DNA of 64,000 nt, from the NCBI RefSeq assembly GCF_900143545.1, contig NZ_FREV01000001.1:434001-498000 (forward strand). The letters are read 5' to 3'. The notes under the pieces were generated by a model. It saw only the letters and a list, made by a program, of their open reading frames with translations, did not search any database and had not been told where the DNA came from. The position numbers were made by a program, and so were the translations under genes. Of this stretch, positions 54,519 to 63,793 are shown one piece after another; positions within the stretch are counted from its first letter, which is position 1, and each line of letters opens with the position of its first letter. The stretch comes from Loktanella sp. Alg231-35 (GTDB taxonomy: Bacteria; Pseudomonadota; Alphaproteobacteria; Rhodobacterales; Rhodobacteraceae).

Positions 54519-55646
54519 ATGAAACCAACGCCAAACCGCGCCCTGATGCCGGACTATCTGCGCCTGATTGCCTTATTTGGTATCGTTGTCGTCAACGTCC
54601 AGTTCATTGCCTTCTCGGCCTTGGCCGGCGGTGCTTTGCAACAGGCGCAATCTGCGGCTGACGCCGTGACTTTGTTTTTGGTGAATGGCCTCGCTCTGTC
54701 AAAAACCTATGGTCTGTTTTCCTTCATGTTTGGCGTTGGGCTGGGGTTTTTGGTGCGGTCAACGGGGCGACGGGATATGCCGTTTGGCAAGGTTTATCGC
54801 AACCGGATGATAGGCCTTCTTGTGCTGGGTATCGCCCATGGGTGCCTCTTCTTTCCGGGTGATATTTTGGTGATCTACGCGATCACGGGTTCGATCCTTT
54901 ATCTATTTCGCGATTGGCAGGTCGGGCGCCTTGTGAGGGTGGGCGCTGTTCTTTTGATTTTGCAGGCCGTTGTCGTGTCATTGCTAGTTTTTTTGCCTGA
55001 CGAGGTGCCTGCCGAGTTTCTTGCGTTCGAACGCTCTGCGCTGATCGACGGTGGATTTTGGGACGCGGTGCTTCTTCGTAGCATCGGCTTTTTGTTCACG
55101 CTGCCAGTGCTGTTGTTGGTGCAGGGCATCTCGGCACTTGGCTGGTTTTGCCTTGGCTTGGCGGCGGTCAAATCAGGTATGATCGACGCTACCGATCACC
55201 CTTTGTGGCGGCGTGCGCGCCGGGTCTGTCTGGTACCCGGTCTGGTGCTAAGCCTTACGGGTGCTGCGATTTGGCAATGGTATGCGCCATCAATCGGCGA
55301 AGCGGTCACCATGATGGTGGCACCCTTGGCCACGCTTGGGTATATTGGATTGGTCGCCGCCATCGCCCGCCCACCGGGTCCAGCTATGGCGCGTGCACTG
55401 AAGGCTGGGGGATCAAGCCTAAGCATCTATCTTGGTCAGTCGATCATCCTGACAACGATCTTTTCTGGCTATGGTTTCGGCCTGTGGGAAGAGGTCAACC
55501 GGCTGACCGCGACATTGATTGCCATCGGCGTGACGATAGCCTTGATCGTGGCCCTCTCGGTCTGGCGGTTGTGGTTTCGGCAAGGACCGTTTGAGTTGCT
55601 GTTGCGACGGATCACCTATGCGGGGGTGGCGGCAAAAGCGGTGTGA
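54519..55646 (+). CDS. DUF418 family membrane protein
   Basis: A 375-residue polytopic membrane protein with about nine or ten helices. DUF418 features: YLRLIALFGIVVVNVQ at the start (acyltransferase-3-like first helix), FSFMFGVGLGFL, and the C-terminal SSLSIYLGQSIILTTIFSGYGFGLW and LWFRQGPFELLLRRITY. The family is related to membrane acyltransferases, but its substrate is unknown. It follows the DUF4139 gene by 41 bases on the same strand. Confidence 0.9.
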   Translation: MKPTPNRALMPDYLRLIALFGIVVVNVQFIAFSALAGGALQQAQSAADAVTLFLVNGLALSKTYGLFSFMFGVGLGFLVRSTGRRDMPFGKVYRNRMIGLLVLGIAHGCLFFPGDILVIYAITGSILYLFRDWQVGRLVRVGAVLLILQAVVVSLLVFLPDEVPAEFLAFERSALIDGGFWDAVLLRSIGFLFTLPVLLLVQGISALGWFCLGLAAVKSGMIDATDHPLWRRARRVCLVPGLVLSLTGAAIWQWYAPSIGEAVTMMVAPLATLGYIGLVAAIARPPGPAMARALKAGGSSLSIYLGQSIILTTIFSGYGFGLWEEVNRLTATLIAIGVTIALIVALSVWRLWFRQGPFELLLRRITYAGVAAKAV

Positions 55647-55657
55647 GCCTTGATACG

Positions 55658-55685
55658 AAAAGGGCCCCTCGCGGGGCCCTTTGTT
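55658..55685. terminator. Bidirectional terminator between DUF418 gene and ETF-QO gene
   Basis: AAAGGGCCCC-TCGC-GGGGCCCTTT is a perfect 10-bp stem-loop with T on one side and A on the other, between two convergent genes. Confidence 0.88.
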
Positions 55686-55687
55686 GT

Positions 55688-57334
55688 TCACATGTTCGGA
55701 TAATTCGGCCCGTCGCCACCTTGCGGCACCGTCCAGGTGATGTTCTGGCTTGGGTCCTTGATATCGCAGGTTTTGCAGTGGACGCAGTTCTGGAAATTGA
55801 TCTGGAACTTTGTGTCCGCCCCTTCACCGACAAATTCGTAAACACCTGCCGGACAATAGCGTGCGGAAGGCCCTGCGTATTTGGCAAGGTTCACATTCAC
55901 CGGCACGTCAGCGTCGGTCAGGTGCAGGTGCGCAGGCTGGCTTTCCTCGTGGTTGGTAAAGCTGAAGGACACGTTGGTCAGCCGGTCAAAAGAAAGCGTG
56001 CCGTCGGGCTTGGGATAGTCGATTACTTTGTGCTTGCTTGCTTCTTGGGTTGCCTCTGCGTCCGATTTGCCGTGCTTGAGCGTGCCCAGTATGCTGATGC
56101 CAAAGGTATTCATCCACATGTCCGCGCCGCCGATACCCAAGGAGGCCAGCAGGCCATACTTGGACCAGAGCGGCTTGACGTTGCGCACTTTCTTCAGATC
56201 GTTGCCAATCTCGCCTTTGCGCACAGCTGCGTCATAACCATCAAGCAGGTCGCCGCCACGCCCGGCCTTGATCGCCTCAATCGCGGCCTCGGCCGCAGCG
56301 ATGCCGGATAGCATGGCGTTGTGGTTGCCCTTAATGCGCGGCACGTTGACCATGCCGGCCGCACAGCCCAGCAAAGCACCACCGGGGAATTCGAGTTGCG
56401 GCATGGATTGGTAGCCGCCTTCGGAGATGGCACGCGCGCCGTAAGCGACCCGCTTGCCGCCTTTAAGCAGCTCGGCCACCTGCGGGTGATGCTTGAACCG
56501 CTGGAATTCCATATAAGGAAAGACATGCGGGTTCTTGTAGTTCAGGTGAACGACGAAACCCACGTAGACCTGATTGTTCTCAAGGTGGTAGATGAACGAC
56601 CCGCCGCCTGCATTGCTGTTCAGTGGCCAGCCCATTGTGTGGGTCACGGTGCCTTCGCGGTGTTTTTCCGGGTCGATTTCCCAGATTTCCTTCATGCCAA
56701 GGCCGTATTTCTGCACATCTGACTTGGCGGCCAGATCGTATTTCGCAATCACTTCTTTCGACAGCGAGCCGCGCACGCCTTCGCCCAGGAAGACGTATTT
56801 GCCGTGCAGCTCCATGCCGGGTTCATACGATGGGCCGGGGGTGCCGTCGGCGTTCTTGCCGAACTCACCAGCGACAACGCCTTTGACTTCGCCGTTCTCG
56901 CCATAGACGACCTCAGAACAGGCCATGCCGGGGAAAATCTCGACGCCCATTTCTTCGGCTTGTTCGGCCATCCAACGGCAGACGTTACCCATTGAGACAA
57001 TGTAATTGCCGTGGTTGTTCATCAGGGGGGGCATCAGCATGTTGGGGACGCGGACCTGACCGGCCTCACCCAGCATATAAAAATTGTCTTCTTTCACGGG
57101 CACGTTCAAAGGCGCGCCTTTTTCTTTCCAATCGGGGATCAGTTTGTTCAGGCCAACCGGATCAAGGACCGCGCCAGAAAGGATGTGCGCGCCAACTTCA
57201 GAGCCTTTTTCAAGCACCACCACATTGAGATCGCTGTCCAACTGTTTGAGGCGGATCGCGGCGGACAGACCAGCAGGTCCAGCACCCACGATCACTACGT
57301 CATATTCCATCGCTTCGCGTTCAATCTCGGCCAT
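55688..57334 (-). CDS. Electron transfer flavoprotein-ubiquinone oxidoreductase
   Basis: A 548-residue membrane-associated enzyme that passes electrons from reduced ETF to ubiquinone. The N-terminal FAD motif is YDVVIVGAGPAGLSAAIRL; the quinone/FAD domain has NHGNYIVSMGNVCRWMAEQA; the C-terminal 4Fe-4S domain has CPAGVYEF and NFQNCVHCKTCDIKDPSQNI. The ATG at 57334 (MAEIERE) is the likely start. The etfA/etfB genes are not in the window. It is divergent from greA. Confidence 0.96.
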   Translation of the reverse strand: MAEIEREAMEYDVVIVGAGPAGLSAAIRLKQLDSDLNVVVLEKGSEVGAHILSGAVLDPVGLNKLIPDWKEKGAPLNVPVKEDNFYMLGEAGQVRVPNMLMPPLMNNHGNYIVSMGNVCRWMAEQAEEMGVEIFPGMACSEVVYGENGEVKGVVAGEFGKNADGTPGPSYEPGMELHGKYVFLGEGVRGSLSKEVIAKYDLAAKSDVQKYGLGMKEIWEIDPEKHREGTVTHTMGWPLNSNAGGGSFIYHLENNQVYVGFVVHLNYKNPHVFPYMEFQRFKHHPQVAELLKGGKRVAYGARAISEGGYQSMPQLEFPGGALLGCAAGMVNVPRIKGNHNAMLSGIAAAEAAIEAIKAGRGGDLLDGYDAAVRKGEIGNDLKKVRNVKPLWSKYGLLASLGIGGADMWMNTFGISILGTLKHGKSDAEATQEASKHKVIDYPKPDGTLSFDRLTNVSFSFTNHEESQPAHLHLTDADVPVNVNLAKYAGPSARYCPAGVYEFVGEGADTKFQINFQNCVHCKTCDIKDPSQNITWTVPQGGDGPNYPNM

Positions 57335-57467
57335 CGGCAAATCCTTCAAACTCTTGGGCGGGTGCCCTTTTATTTAGCGTCGGCAACGGTTACCTCAAGG
57401 ACAGCCTTGGGGCAATCAGGACACGACGTCAAATAAGCCGGGCGCGACACCAAATCGCGCCAAAGCC

Positions 57468-57497
57468 TTGACTCTGAGCGTCCCAGATAGGCTATGA
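57468..57497 (+). promoter_or_regulatory. Candidate greA promoter
   Basis: TTGACT and CTATGA with an 18-base spacer lie 41 bases upstream of the greA start. The -10 match is moderate. Confidence 0.35.
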
Positions 57498-57537
57498 ACG
57501 TTCGATTGACACTTTTTGCCCCGGGAGGGGGCACAAC

Positions 57538-58008
57538 ATGGACAAGATACCATTGACCCAAGCTGGCTTTGATAAGCTGGATTCAGAGCTCAAGCACCTC
57601 AAGACGGTAGAACGCCCGGCTATTATTCGTGCGATCGCCGAGGCACGCGAGCATGGTGATCTGTCCGAGAATGCCGAATATCATTCCGCCAAGGAAAAGC
57701 AGTCTTTTATCGAAGGCCGCGTGAAAGAGCTCGAAGGTGTGATTTCGCTTGCCGATGTCATTGATCCGACAAAGTTGTCCGGCACCATCAAATTTGGTGC
57801 CACGGTCGAGATCGTGGATGAGGACACGGATGAAGAAAAGACCTATCAGATCGTTGGAGAATACGAGGCAGATATCGAGAGCGGCAAACTGAACATGAAA
57901 TCGCCATTGTCCCGTGCCCTGATAGGCAAGGACGAGGGCGACAGTGTTGAGGTTCGCACCCCCGGCGGCGCGCGCTCTTACGAGATATTGTCGATCCGCT
58001 ATAAGTAG
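57538..58008 (+). CDS. greA: Transcription elongation factor GreA
   Basis: A 156-residue GreA of exact length. The N-terminal coiled coil with the catalytic tip [16 protein letters not shown] (about 40-55) is followed by the FKBP-like C-terminal domain ending [14 protein letters not shown]. It rescues backtracked RNA polymerase. GGGAGGGG precedes the ATG. Confidence 0.97.
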   Translation: MDKIPLTQAGFDKLDSELKHLKTVERPAIIRAIAEAREHGDLSENAEYHSAKEKQSFIEGRVKELEGVISLADVIDPTKLSGTIKFGATVEIVDEDTDEEKTYQIVGEYEADIESGKLNMKSPLSRALIGKDEGDSVEVRTPGGARSYEILSIRYK

Positions 58009-58023
58009 AAACCAACCTAAGGT

Positions 58024-58998
58024 ATGGTGCAGCAGCAGATGAGCGATAAGGCAAAGCAGGCAGAGGGTTTAACCCAGGGCGAGGCGATTGCGCTGGCTTT
58101 CTGTTTTGGCTGGATCGTTGTCGTTGGCATGTTTTTCTGGACCCTGCCAGAGGCGGCCGAGGGGTTGCGCGGCCTTCCCGGACCGATGCTGATCCTGATG
58201 CCTTTGGCCATCATTCTGCCCGTGGCGCTGATCGCTGTCGCCGGGCTGATGGCGCGGGCGAACCGCAAGCTGCGCAAGGATATTGGAGAACTTGGCGTGG
58301 CCTATTATGATTTGCGAAACGTGCAAATCGCGCAGGCCGGTATGCAAAACGCCCCGGTCCAGACCGCCACCCCACAGGCCGCAGAACACCCCGCAGCGCC
58401 GCCCCCCACATCGCGCTTCACATCGCGCCGCGAAGTCTCGCGTCTGATCGTGCCACGTGCCGCTCCGCAGGCGCCTGCCGATCAACCGGCATTGGCTTTT
58501 GAAGCCCCTGCCGAGGACACCAACCCGCCGTTGGAACGCCCTGATCTGATCCAGGCGCTGAACTTCCCCAATGATGAGAATGACACCGAAGGCTTTGCCG
58601 CCTTGCGCCGTGCGTTGCGTGACAGATCCGCGCGTAAGCTGGTGCAAGCCAGTCAGGATGTGCTGACTTTGTTGTCCCAAGACGGCATCTATATGGACGA
58701 TCTGCGCCCTGATCCGGTTGAACCGGCCCTGTGGCGCCGATTTGCCAAGGGCGAGCGTGGTCAATCCGTCGACCGTCTGGGTGCCATCCGCCACCATGAT
58801 GCACAGATCGCCATCGCAGGGCGCGCCCGCGAGGATACGATTTTCCGCGATGCGGTGCATCATTTCCTGCGTTGCTTCGACCAGATGCTAATCACCTTCG
58901 AAGAGCATGCCACCGACACCGACCTGCTTCAGATGGCCGAGACCCGCACCGCCCGCGCCTTTATGCTGCTGGGCCGCGCCACCGGGACGTTTGACTAA
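58024..58998 (+). CDS. Membrane-anchored hypothetical protein
   Basis: A 324-residue protein with two N-terminal membrane helices (about 23-43 and 53-78), a Pro/Ala-rich disordered linker (about 105-175) and a helical soluble domain (about 176-324, DLIQALNFPNDENDTEGFAAL and FRDAVHHFLRCFDQM). Similar proteins seem confined to Rhodobacteraceae; I know no function. The start is uncertain (58024 or 58039). It lies 15 bases after greA. Confidence 0.78.
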   Translation: MVQQQMSDKAKQAEGLTQGEAIALAFCFGWIVVVGMFFWTLPEAAEGLRGLPGPMLILMPLAIILPVALIAVAGLMARANRKLRKDIGELGVAYYDLRNVQIAQAGMQNAPVQTATPQAAEHPAAPPPTSRFTSRREVSRLIVPRAAPQAPADQPALAFEAPAEDTNPPLERPDLIQALNFPNDENDTEGFAALRRALRDRSARKLVQASQDVLTLLSQDGIYMDDLRPDPVEPALWRRFAKGERGQSVDRLGAIRHHDAQIAIAGRAREDTIFRDAVHHFLRCFDQMLITFEEHATDTDLLQMAETRTARAFMLLGRATGTFD

Positions 58999-59003
58999 CC
59001 CCG

Positions 59004-59933
59004 ATGTGGGATATTTTCCTTCAGACCCTGCCATTTTTCATGTTGATTGCTCTTGGTTACGTCTCTGGGGTGACCAAGTTCTTTTCGGAAGAGGCGACAG
59101 CTTACCTCACCAAATTCGTGTTCTACTTTGCGCTTTCGGCAATGCTGTTTCGCTTTGCAGCGAACTTGTCATTGGATGCCATTCTGGATTGGAAATTCGT
59201 CTTTGCCTATCTGGCGGGTACGACCGTGGTTTACCTTTTGGCCAACTGGATTGCCCTGCGCCGTGGTCTGCCAATGGCAGAGGCCGCAGTAGAAGGCCAA
59301 TGCGCGGTCGTTGGTAACGTAGGTTTTTTGGGCATCCCGATGCTGGTCCTGTTGCTGGGCGAGGCGGCCATTGGCCCGGTGATGATGGTGCTTGCGGTTG
59401 ATCTGATCGTCTTTGGCAGTTTGATCGTGATCCTGATCACGGGTTCACGCGATGGGCGCATGTCACCGATGGTACTGGTGACGGTGGCCCTTGGCCTGAT
59501 CAAGAATCCGATGATCGTGTCGATTTCTCTGGGTTTGATCGTGTCGGCCTATGGGATGCGGATCCCTGATCCGGTGAATGATTTCTTGTTGCTTCTGGGG
59601 GCTGCTGCGACACCAGGGGCGCTATTTGCGATTGGCGCTTCGCTGGCCTCCAAATCGGCAGAGCGGATGGCCGTCGCGGGCTGGTTGAGCCTGTGCAAGC
59701 TCGTGCTGCATCCGGCGGCTGTCGCCGTTGCCGCACTGCTTGTGTTCGATATCGATGCTTACGCCGCTGGCGTGATGATCGCGGCCGCGTCGTTGCCGGT
59801 TGCTGGCAACGTTTACATCTTGGCACAGCACTATGGTGTCGCCCCATCCCGCGTCTCTGCCTCGATCCTGATTTCGACTGCGATCAGTGTTCTGAGCGTC
59901 TCTGTCGTCATTGCGTGGGTGACAAGTTTCTAA
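59004..59933 (+). CDS. AEC family transporter
   Basis: A 309-residue auxin-efflux-carrier-type membrane protein with ten predicted helices in two halves. GNVGFLGIPMLVLLLGEAA and GNVYILAQHYG are the two family crossover motifs. Members export or import small carboxylates; the substrate cannot be read from sequence. It starts five bases after the previous gene. Confidence 0.9.
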   Translation: MWDIFLQTLPFFMLIALGYVSGVTKFFSEEATAYLTKFVFYFALSAMLFRFAANLSLDAILDWKFVFAYLAGTTVVYLLANWIALRRGLPMAEAAVEGQCAVVGNVGFLGIPMLVLLLGEAAIGPVMMVLAVDLIVFGSLIVILITGSRDGRMSPMVLVTVALGLIKNPMIVSISLGLIVSAYGMRIPDPVNDFLLLLGAAATPGALFAIGASLASKSAERMAVAGWLSLCKLVLHPAAVAVAALLVFDIDAYAAGVMIAAASLPVAGNVYILAQHYGVAPSRVSASILISTAISVLSVSVVIAWVTSF

Positions 59934-59970
59934 AGCTGCGCTAGCCCTTGAAGAAACGAAAGGGCGTGTC

Positions 59971-60798
59971 ATGGAAGTTTTATCTGAAAATCGCTGCTAT
60001 GGCGGCACGCAGGGTGTTTATTCTCATACCTCTGCGGCCTGTTCGTGTGACATGACGTTTGCGGTGTTTCTGCCCGAAGAGGCGCAGCATGGCCCGGTCC
60101 CCGTTTTGTGGTTCCTGTCGGGGCTGACCTGCACCCATGAAAACGCCATGACCAAAGCAGGCGCGCAGGCCTGGGCGGCAGAACAGGGGATTGCGCTGAT
60201 CTATCCCGATACATCGCCGCGTGGCGATGATGTGCCCAATAATGAGGCCTACGATCTGGGCCAAGGGGCTGGCTTCTATATTGATGCAACGCAGGCCCCT
60301 TGGGACAAGCATTTCAAGATGTGGACCTATGTGGCCGAGGAATTGCCTGCATTGCTGGCCGAAAAGTTCCCACTGGATATGTCGCGCCAGTCGATCGCGG
60401 GTCATTCGATGGGTGGTCATGGCGCTTTGACGATGGCGATGGCGTTGCCGGGGCGGTTCCGGTCGGTGTCGGCCTTTGCGCCGATCTGTCATCCCTTGGC
60501 AAGCGACTGGGGACGCAAACAGTTTGCCGCCTATTGGGGCGATGAGGCGAACTGGGGCCCGCATGATGCGACCGTGTTGATGAAGGACGTGGGCTTTGAC
60601 GGTCCGGTCCTGATCGACACCGGCACCGACGATCAGTTTGGCAATTTGCTGGGAACAGAGCATCTGGCGGCCGCTATGGCCGAGAAACGTCAGGAAGGAC
60701 AGATCAGGCTTCAGAAGGGCTATGATCATTCCTATTTCTTTATCTCAACCTTCATGGAAGACCACGTCGCGTTCCACGCCGAAGCGCTTTATCGATGA
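59971..60798 (+). CDS. fghA: S-formylglutathione hydrolase
   Basis: A 275-residue esterase-D-family enzyme. The start MEVLSENRCYGGTQGVYSH is typical, the nucleophile S146 is in AGHSMGGHGAL, Asp is in IDTGTDDQF and His in GYDHSYFF. It completes glutathione-dependent formaldehyde oxidation by splitting S-formylglutathione to formate. The partner dehydrogenase gene is not adjacent. It overlaps the next gene by ATGA. Confidence 0.95.
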   Translation: MEVLSENRCYGGTQGVYSHTSAACSCDMTFAVFLPEEAQHGPVPVLWFLSGLTCTHENAMTKAGAQAWAAEQGIALIYPDTSPRGDDVPNNEAYDLGQGAGFYIDATQAPWDKHFKMWTYVAEELPALLAEKFPLDMSRQSIAGHSMGGHGALTMAMALPGRFRSVSAFAPICHPLASDWGRKQFAAYWGDEANWGPHDATVLMKDVGFDGPVLIDTGTDDQFGNLLGTEHLAAAMAEKRQEGQIRLQKGYDHSYFFISTFMEDHVAFHAEALYR

Positions 60799-61241
60799 TC
60801 TACGTTGATGCCGATGCCTGTCCGGTCAAAGCCGAGGTGGAACGTGTCGGTACCCGTCACAAGATGCGCATGTTTGTGGTCTCGAACGGGGGCATTCGGC
60901 CTTCGCCCAATCCGTTTGTAGAGACAGTTGTCGTGCCAGACGGCCCTGATGTTGCGGATATGTGGATCGCCGACCGGGCGACCAAGGGCGATGTTGTGAT
61001 CACTGGGGATATCCCCCTGGCGGCGCGTTGCATTGAGAACGGCGCGCTGGTGCTGAAACACAATGGTGAAGCTCTGACCCAAGCCAATATCGGCAATGTG
61101 CTGGCTACCCGCGATCTGATGGCCGACATGCGCGCGGCTGATCCGTTCCGGCAAGGTGGCGGTAAGCCCTTCGGCAAGGCGGACCGGGCGCGGTTTCTGG
61201 ATGGGTTGGAACGCGCCGTCCGCGCGGCGGCACGGTTATGA
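60795..61241 (+). CDS. YaiI/YqxD family protein (DUF188)
   Basis: A 148-residue PIN-like fold protein. It begins MIYVDADACPVKAEVERV and has VVITGDIPLAARCIENGA, both hallmarks of DUF188. Biochemical activity is unproven. It overlaps fghA upstream and the DMT transporter gene downstream, each by ATGA. Confidence 0.93.
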   Translation: MIYVDADACPVKAEVERVGTRHKMRMFVVSNGGIRPSPNPFVETVVVPDGPDVADMWIADRATKGDVVITGDIPLAARCIENGALVLKHNGEALTQANIGNVLATRDLMADMRAADPFRQGGGKPFGKADRARFLDGLERAVRAAARL

Positions 61242-62191
61242 AACAGATGTCGCCTGCCAAGCTCGGTGCGATCTGTGCGGCGATTTCCGTTGTGTTCTTT
61301 TCGATCAATGATGTGGCCATCAAGTTTCTGAGCGGGGGGTACGCCCTGCATCAGGTGGTACTGATCCGCTCGGTTATCGGTCTTTTGGTGATCGTGGTGA
61401 TCATTGCCCCGATGACGACAGGCTGGGCCATCGCCCGCACCAAACGGTTGCCCATGCATATGCTGCGCGGGTTGTGCGTTGTTTTCGCCAATATGACGTT
61501 CTTTCTGGGGCTGGCGGCGATGCCATTGGCGGATGCCGTGGCGATTTTCTTTGTCAGCCCGCTGGTGATCACCATGTTCTCGATTCTGTTTCTGGGCGAG
61601 GTCGTCGGCCCCCGCCGCTGGGTCGCAATTGCTGTGGGATTTGTGGGTGTTCTGGTGATGATGCGCCCCGGCACGCAGGCCTTCCAGGTTGCATCTTTAC
61701 TGCCGCTGGCGGCGGCGTTCTGCTATGCGGGCATTCACATCATCACCCGCCGCATCGGTGGCACCGAGAGCGCGACGACAATGGCGTTCTATATCCAGAT
61801 CATGTTCATCATTGTGGGTGTCCTTTTTGGTCTGATCGTGGGCGACGGGCGCTTTGGCGATCAGTCCGACCCATCACTGGCGTTCCTGTTCCGGGCATGG
61901 AGCTGGCCTGTGCCCGCCGACTATCCGGTGTTTGCCATTATCGGGATTGGGATCGGTATCGGCGGATATCTGATTTCGCAAGCCTACCGGGTTGCCGAGG
62001 CGTCGTATATCGCACCGTTTGAATATCTTGCCCTGCCAATGTCAGTTGTCTTTGGGATGCTGGTTTTTGACGAATATCCCGGCGGATGGGACTATCTGGG
62101 GATGGCGCTGATCTTAGGGGCGGGCCTGTTCACAATCTGGCGCGAGGCGCAGACCAAGCCTGATGCTTTACAGCGCCCCTTGCAGCGTTAA
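61238..62191 (+). CDS. DMT family transporter (EamA)
   Basis: A 317-residue inner-membrane protein with ten helices in two EamA repeats. Typical spots are FFSINDVAIKFLSGGYA, ALADAVAIFFVSPLVITMFS (here MPLADAV...) and IAPFEYLALPMSVVFGML. It likely exports small metabolites; the substrate is unknown. It starts by ATGA overlap. Confidence 0.92.
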   Translation: MKQMSPAKLGAICAAISVVFFSINDVAIKFLSGGYALHQVVLIRSVIGLLVIVVIIAPMTTGWAIARTKRLPMHMLRGLCVVFANMTFFLGLAAMPLADAVAIFFVSPLVITMFSILFLGEVVGPRRWVAIAVGFVGVLVMMRPGTQAFQVASLLPLAAAFCYAGIHIITRRIGGTESATTMAFYIQIMFIIVGVLFGLIVGDGRFGDQSDPSLAFLFRAWSWPVPADYPVFAIIGIGIGIGGYLISQAYRVAEASYIAPFEYLALPMSVVFGMLVFDEYPGGWDYLGMALILGAGLFTIWREAQTKPDALQRPLQR

Positions 62192-62219
62192 TCTGAGCGA
62201 AGGCAAAACGAGGGCAGTA

Positions 62220-62843
62220 ATGATACAGGTGCAAGCGGTGGTCTTCGATATCGGCAACGTGCTGATCGAATGGCAGCCGGAACGGTTCTATGACAGCGTG
62301 ATTGGTGAGACGCGCAGGCGGGCGATGTTTGCCGCGATTGATCTGCATGGCATCAATGACGTGGTCGACCGGGGCGGAAACTTTCGGGACACGATCTATG
62401 CCGCCGCCGAGGCCAACCCCGACTGGCGTGATGAGGTGACCATGTGGCACGACCGCTGGATTGAAATGGCGGCCCCGCCGATTGATCATTCCGTGCGTTT
62501 GCTGCGGGCCTTGCGTGCCGCGAAGGTTCCGGTTTTCGCGCTAACGAACTTCGGCATTCAGACCTTTGAAGTTGCCGAACCGGTCTACCCGTTTCTGGCT
62601 GAATTCGACCGCCGCTACATTTCAGGCCATATGGGCGTCATTAAACCAGAGTTGCCAATCTACGAGATGGTCGAAGCCGATTGCGGCGTGCCGCCCGCTG
62701 GTTTGCTTTTCGCTGATGATCGCATCGACAATATTGATGTCGCAGCTGCGCGTGGTTGGCAGACCCATTTGTTTGACGGACCGCAAGGTTGGGCGGATCG
62801 TTTGGTGGCCGAAGGTTTGCTGACAAAGGAGGCCGCGCAATGA
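62220..62843 (+). CDS. HAD family hydrolase
   Basis: A 207-residue HAD phosphatase. Motif I is VVFDIGNVLIEW, motif II is FALTNFG, the Lys is in GHMGVIKPELPIY and motif IV is LLFADDRIDNIDVAAARGW. Close to haloacid-dehalogenase/YihX-type sugar phosphatases. The ATG at 62220 follows GAGGGCAGTA. It overlaps the next gene by ATGA. Confidence 0.92.
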   Translation: MIQVQAVVFDIGNVLIEWQPERFYDSVIGETRRRAMFAAIDLHGINDVVDRGGNFRDTIYAAAEANPDWRDEVTMWHDRWIEMAAPPIDHSVRLLRALRAAKVPVFALTNFGIQTFEVAEPVYPFLAEFDRRYISGHMGVIKPELPIYEMVEADCGVPPAGLLFADDRIDNIDVAAARGWQTHLFDGPQGWADRLVAEGLLTKEAAQ

Positions 62844-63754
62844 TCGAGATTATTCCCTTTGCCGAAGGCCAGAAAAACCTTGATTGGCTGGCGCTGATTG
62901 ATGCCTTGGCCGCGGGCCACAACGGCCCAAAGGCCGAGGTGGCCGATGTGTTCCTTTACGAGGGCGACAACACCTTGCTTAACCGGTCTGCATGGATTGC
63001 GGGGCTGGGGGTGGCTGTCAAATGCGCTACGATATTTCCGGGCAACAAGGCGCTAGGAAAGCCGGCGATTGCGGGCGCGGTAAATCTCTTTTCTGGTAAG
63101 GACGGGGCGCTAGAGGCGATCCTTGATTTTGCTTTGGTCACGAAGTGGAAAACGGCAGGTGACAGCCTATTGGCGGCGCGGCGGTTGGCGCGCCCGGACA
63201 GCAAGAATATCCTGATTGTTGGGGCGGGCACGGTCGGGCATTCCTTGCGCGAGGCGTATGGTGCCGCGTTTCCTGACGCGCAGTTCACCGTGTGGAACCG
63301 CTCGGCTGCGGGTGCGGCAGAATTGCAGGCAGCCTTCCCGGATATGGCCATCGCAGAAGATCTGGAAACGGCAGTCAAGCGTGCTGATGTGATTACATCG
63401 GCCACGATGACCACAGAACCGATTATCAAAGGTGATTGGCTGCAACCGGGCCAGCATATCGACCTGATCGGCGCTTACCGCCCCGACATGCGCGAGGTTG
63501 ACGACGCAGCGCTACAGCGTGCGCGTGTTTTTGTCGACAGCAAGGAAACGACCGTAGGCCATATCGGCGAATTGAAGATCCCCATCGCCGCCGGAGCCTT
63601 TGATCCGGGCGACATTGTGGCGGATTACTATGATCTTGCCGCATTTTCTCGCCATACAACTGACGAAATTACGCTTTTTAAGAACGGCGGTGGCGCCCAT
63701 CTTGATCTAATGACCTGCCGCTACATTCTGGAGGCCTGGCAGCGTTCAGACTAA
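62840..63754 (+). CDS. Ornithine cyclodeaminase/mu-crystallin family protein
   Basis: A 304-residue NAD(P)-binding enzyme. The Rossmann motif is ILIVGAGTVGHSLREAYGAA and the substrate-binding stretch LNRSAWIAGLGVAVKCATIFPG precedes it (seen in pieces). Family members include ornithine cyclodeaminase, alanine dehydrogenase-like and ketimine reductases; the particular activity is not resolved. It is coupled to the HAD gene by ATGA. Confidence 0.88.
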   Translation: MIEIIPFAEGQKNLDWLALIDALAAGHNGPKAEVADVFLYEGDNTLLNRSAWIAGLGVAVKCATIFPGNKALGKPAIAGAVNLFSGKDGALEAILDFALVTKWKTAGDSLLAARRLARPDSKNILIVGAGTVGHSLREAYGAAFPDAQFTVWNRSAAGAAELQAAFPDMAIAEDLETAVKRADVITSATMTTEPIIKGDWLQPGQHIDLIGAYRPDMREVDDAALQRARVFVDSKETTVGHIGELKIPIAAGAFDPGDIVADYYDLAAFSRHTTDEITLFKNGGGAHLDLMTCRYILEAWQRSD

Positions 63755-63793
63755 AGGCAAAAAGACTTCAGTGAGCGGGAGGCGCGGATTGTG

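Noticed and set aside
57370..57561. 63-codon minus-strand frame upstream of the ETF-QO gene
   Set aside because: It overlaps the greA promoter region and start codon and lacks a ribosome site. A CPDCP motif alone is not enough.
58069..58863. 264-codon minus-strand frame
   Set aside because: It is antisense to the membrane-anchored hypothetical gene, which follows greA by 15 bases and has clear membrane helices.
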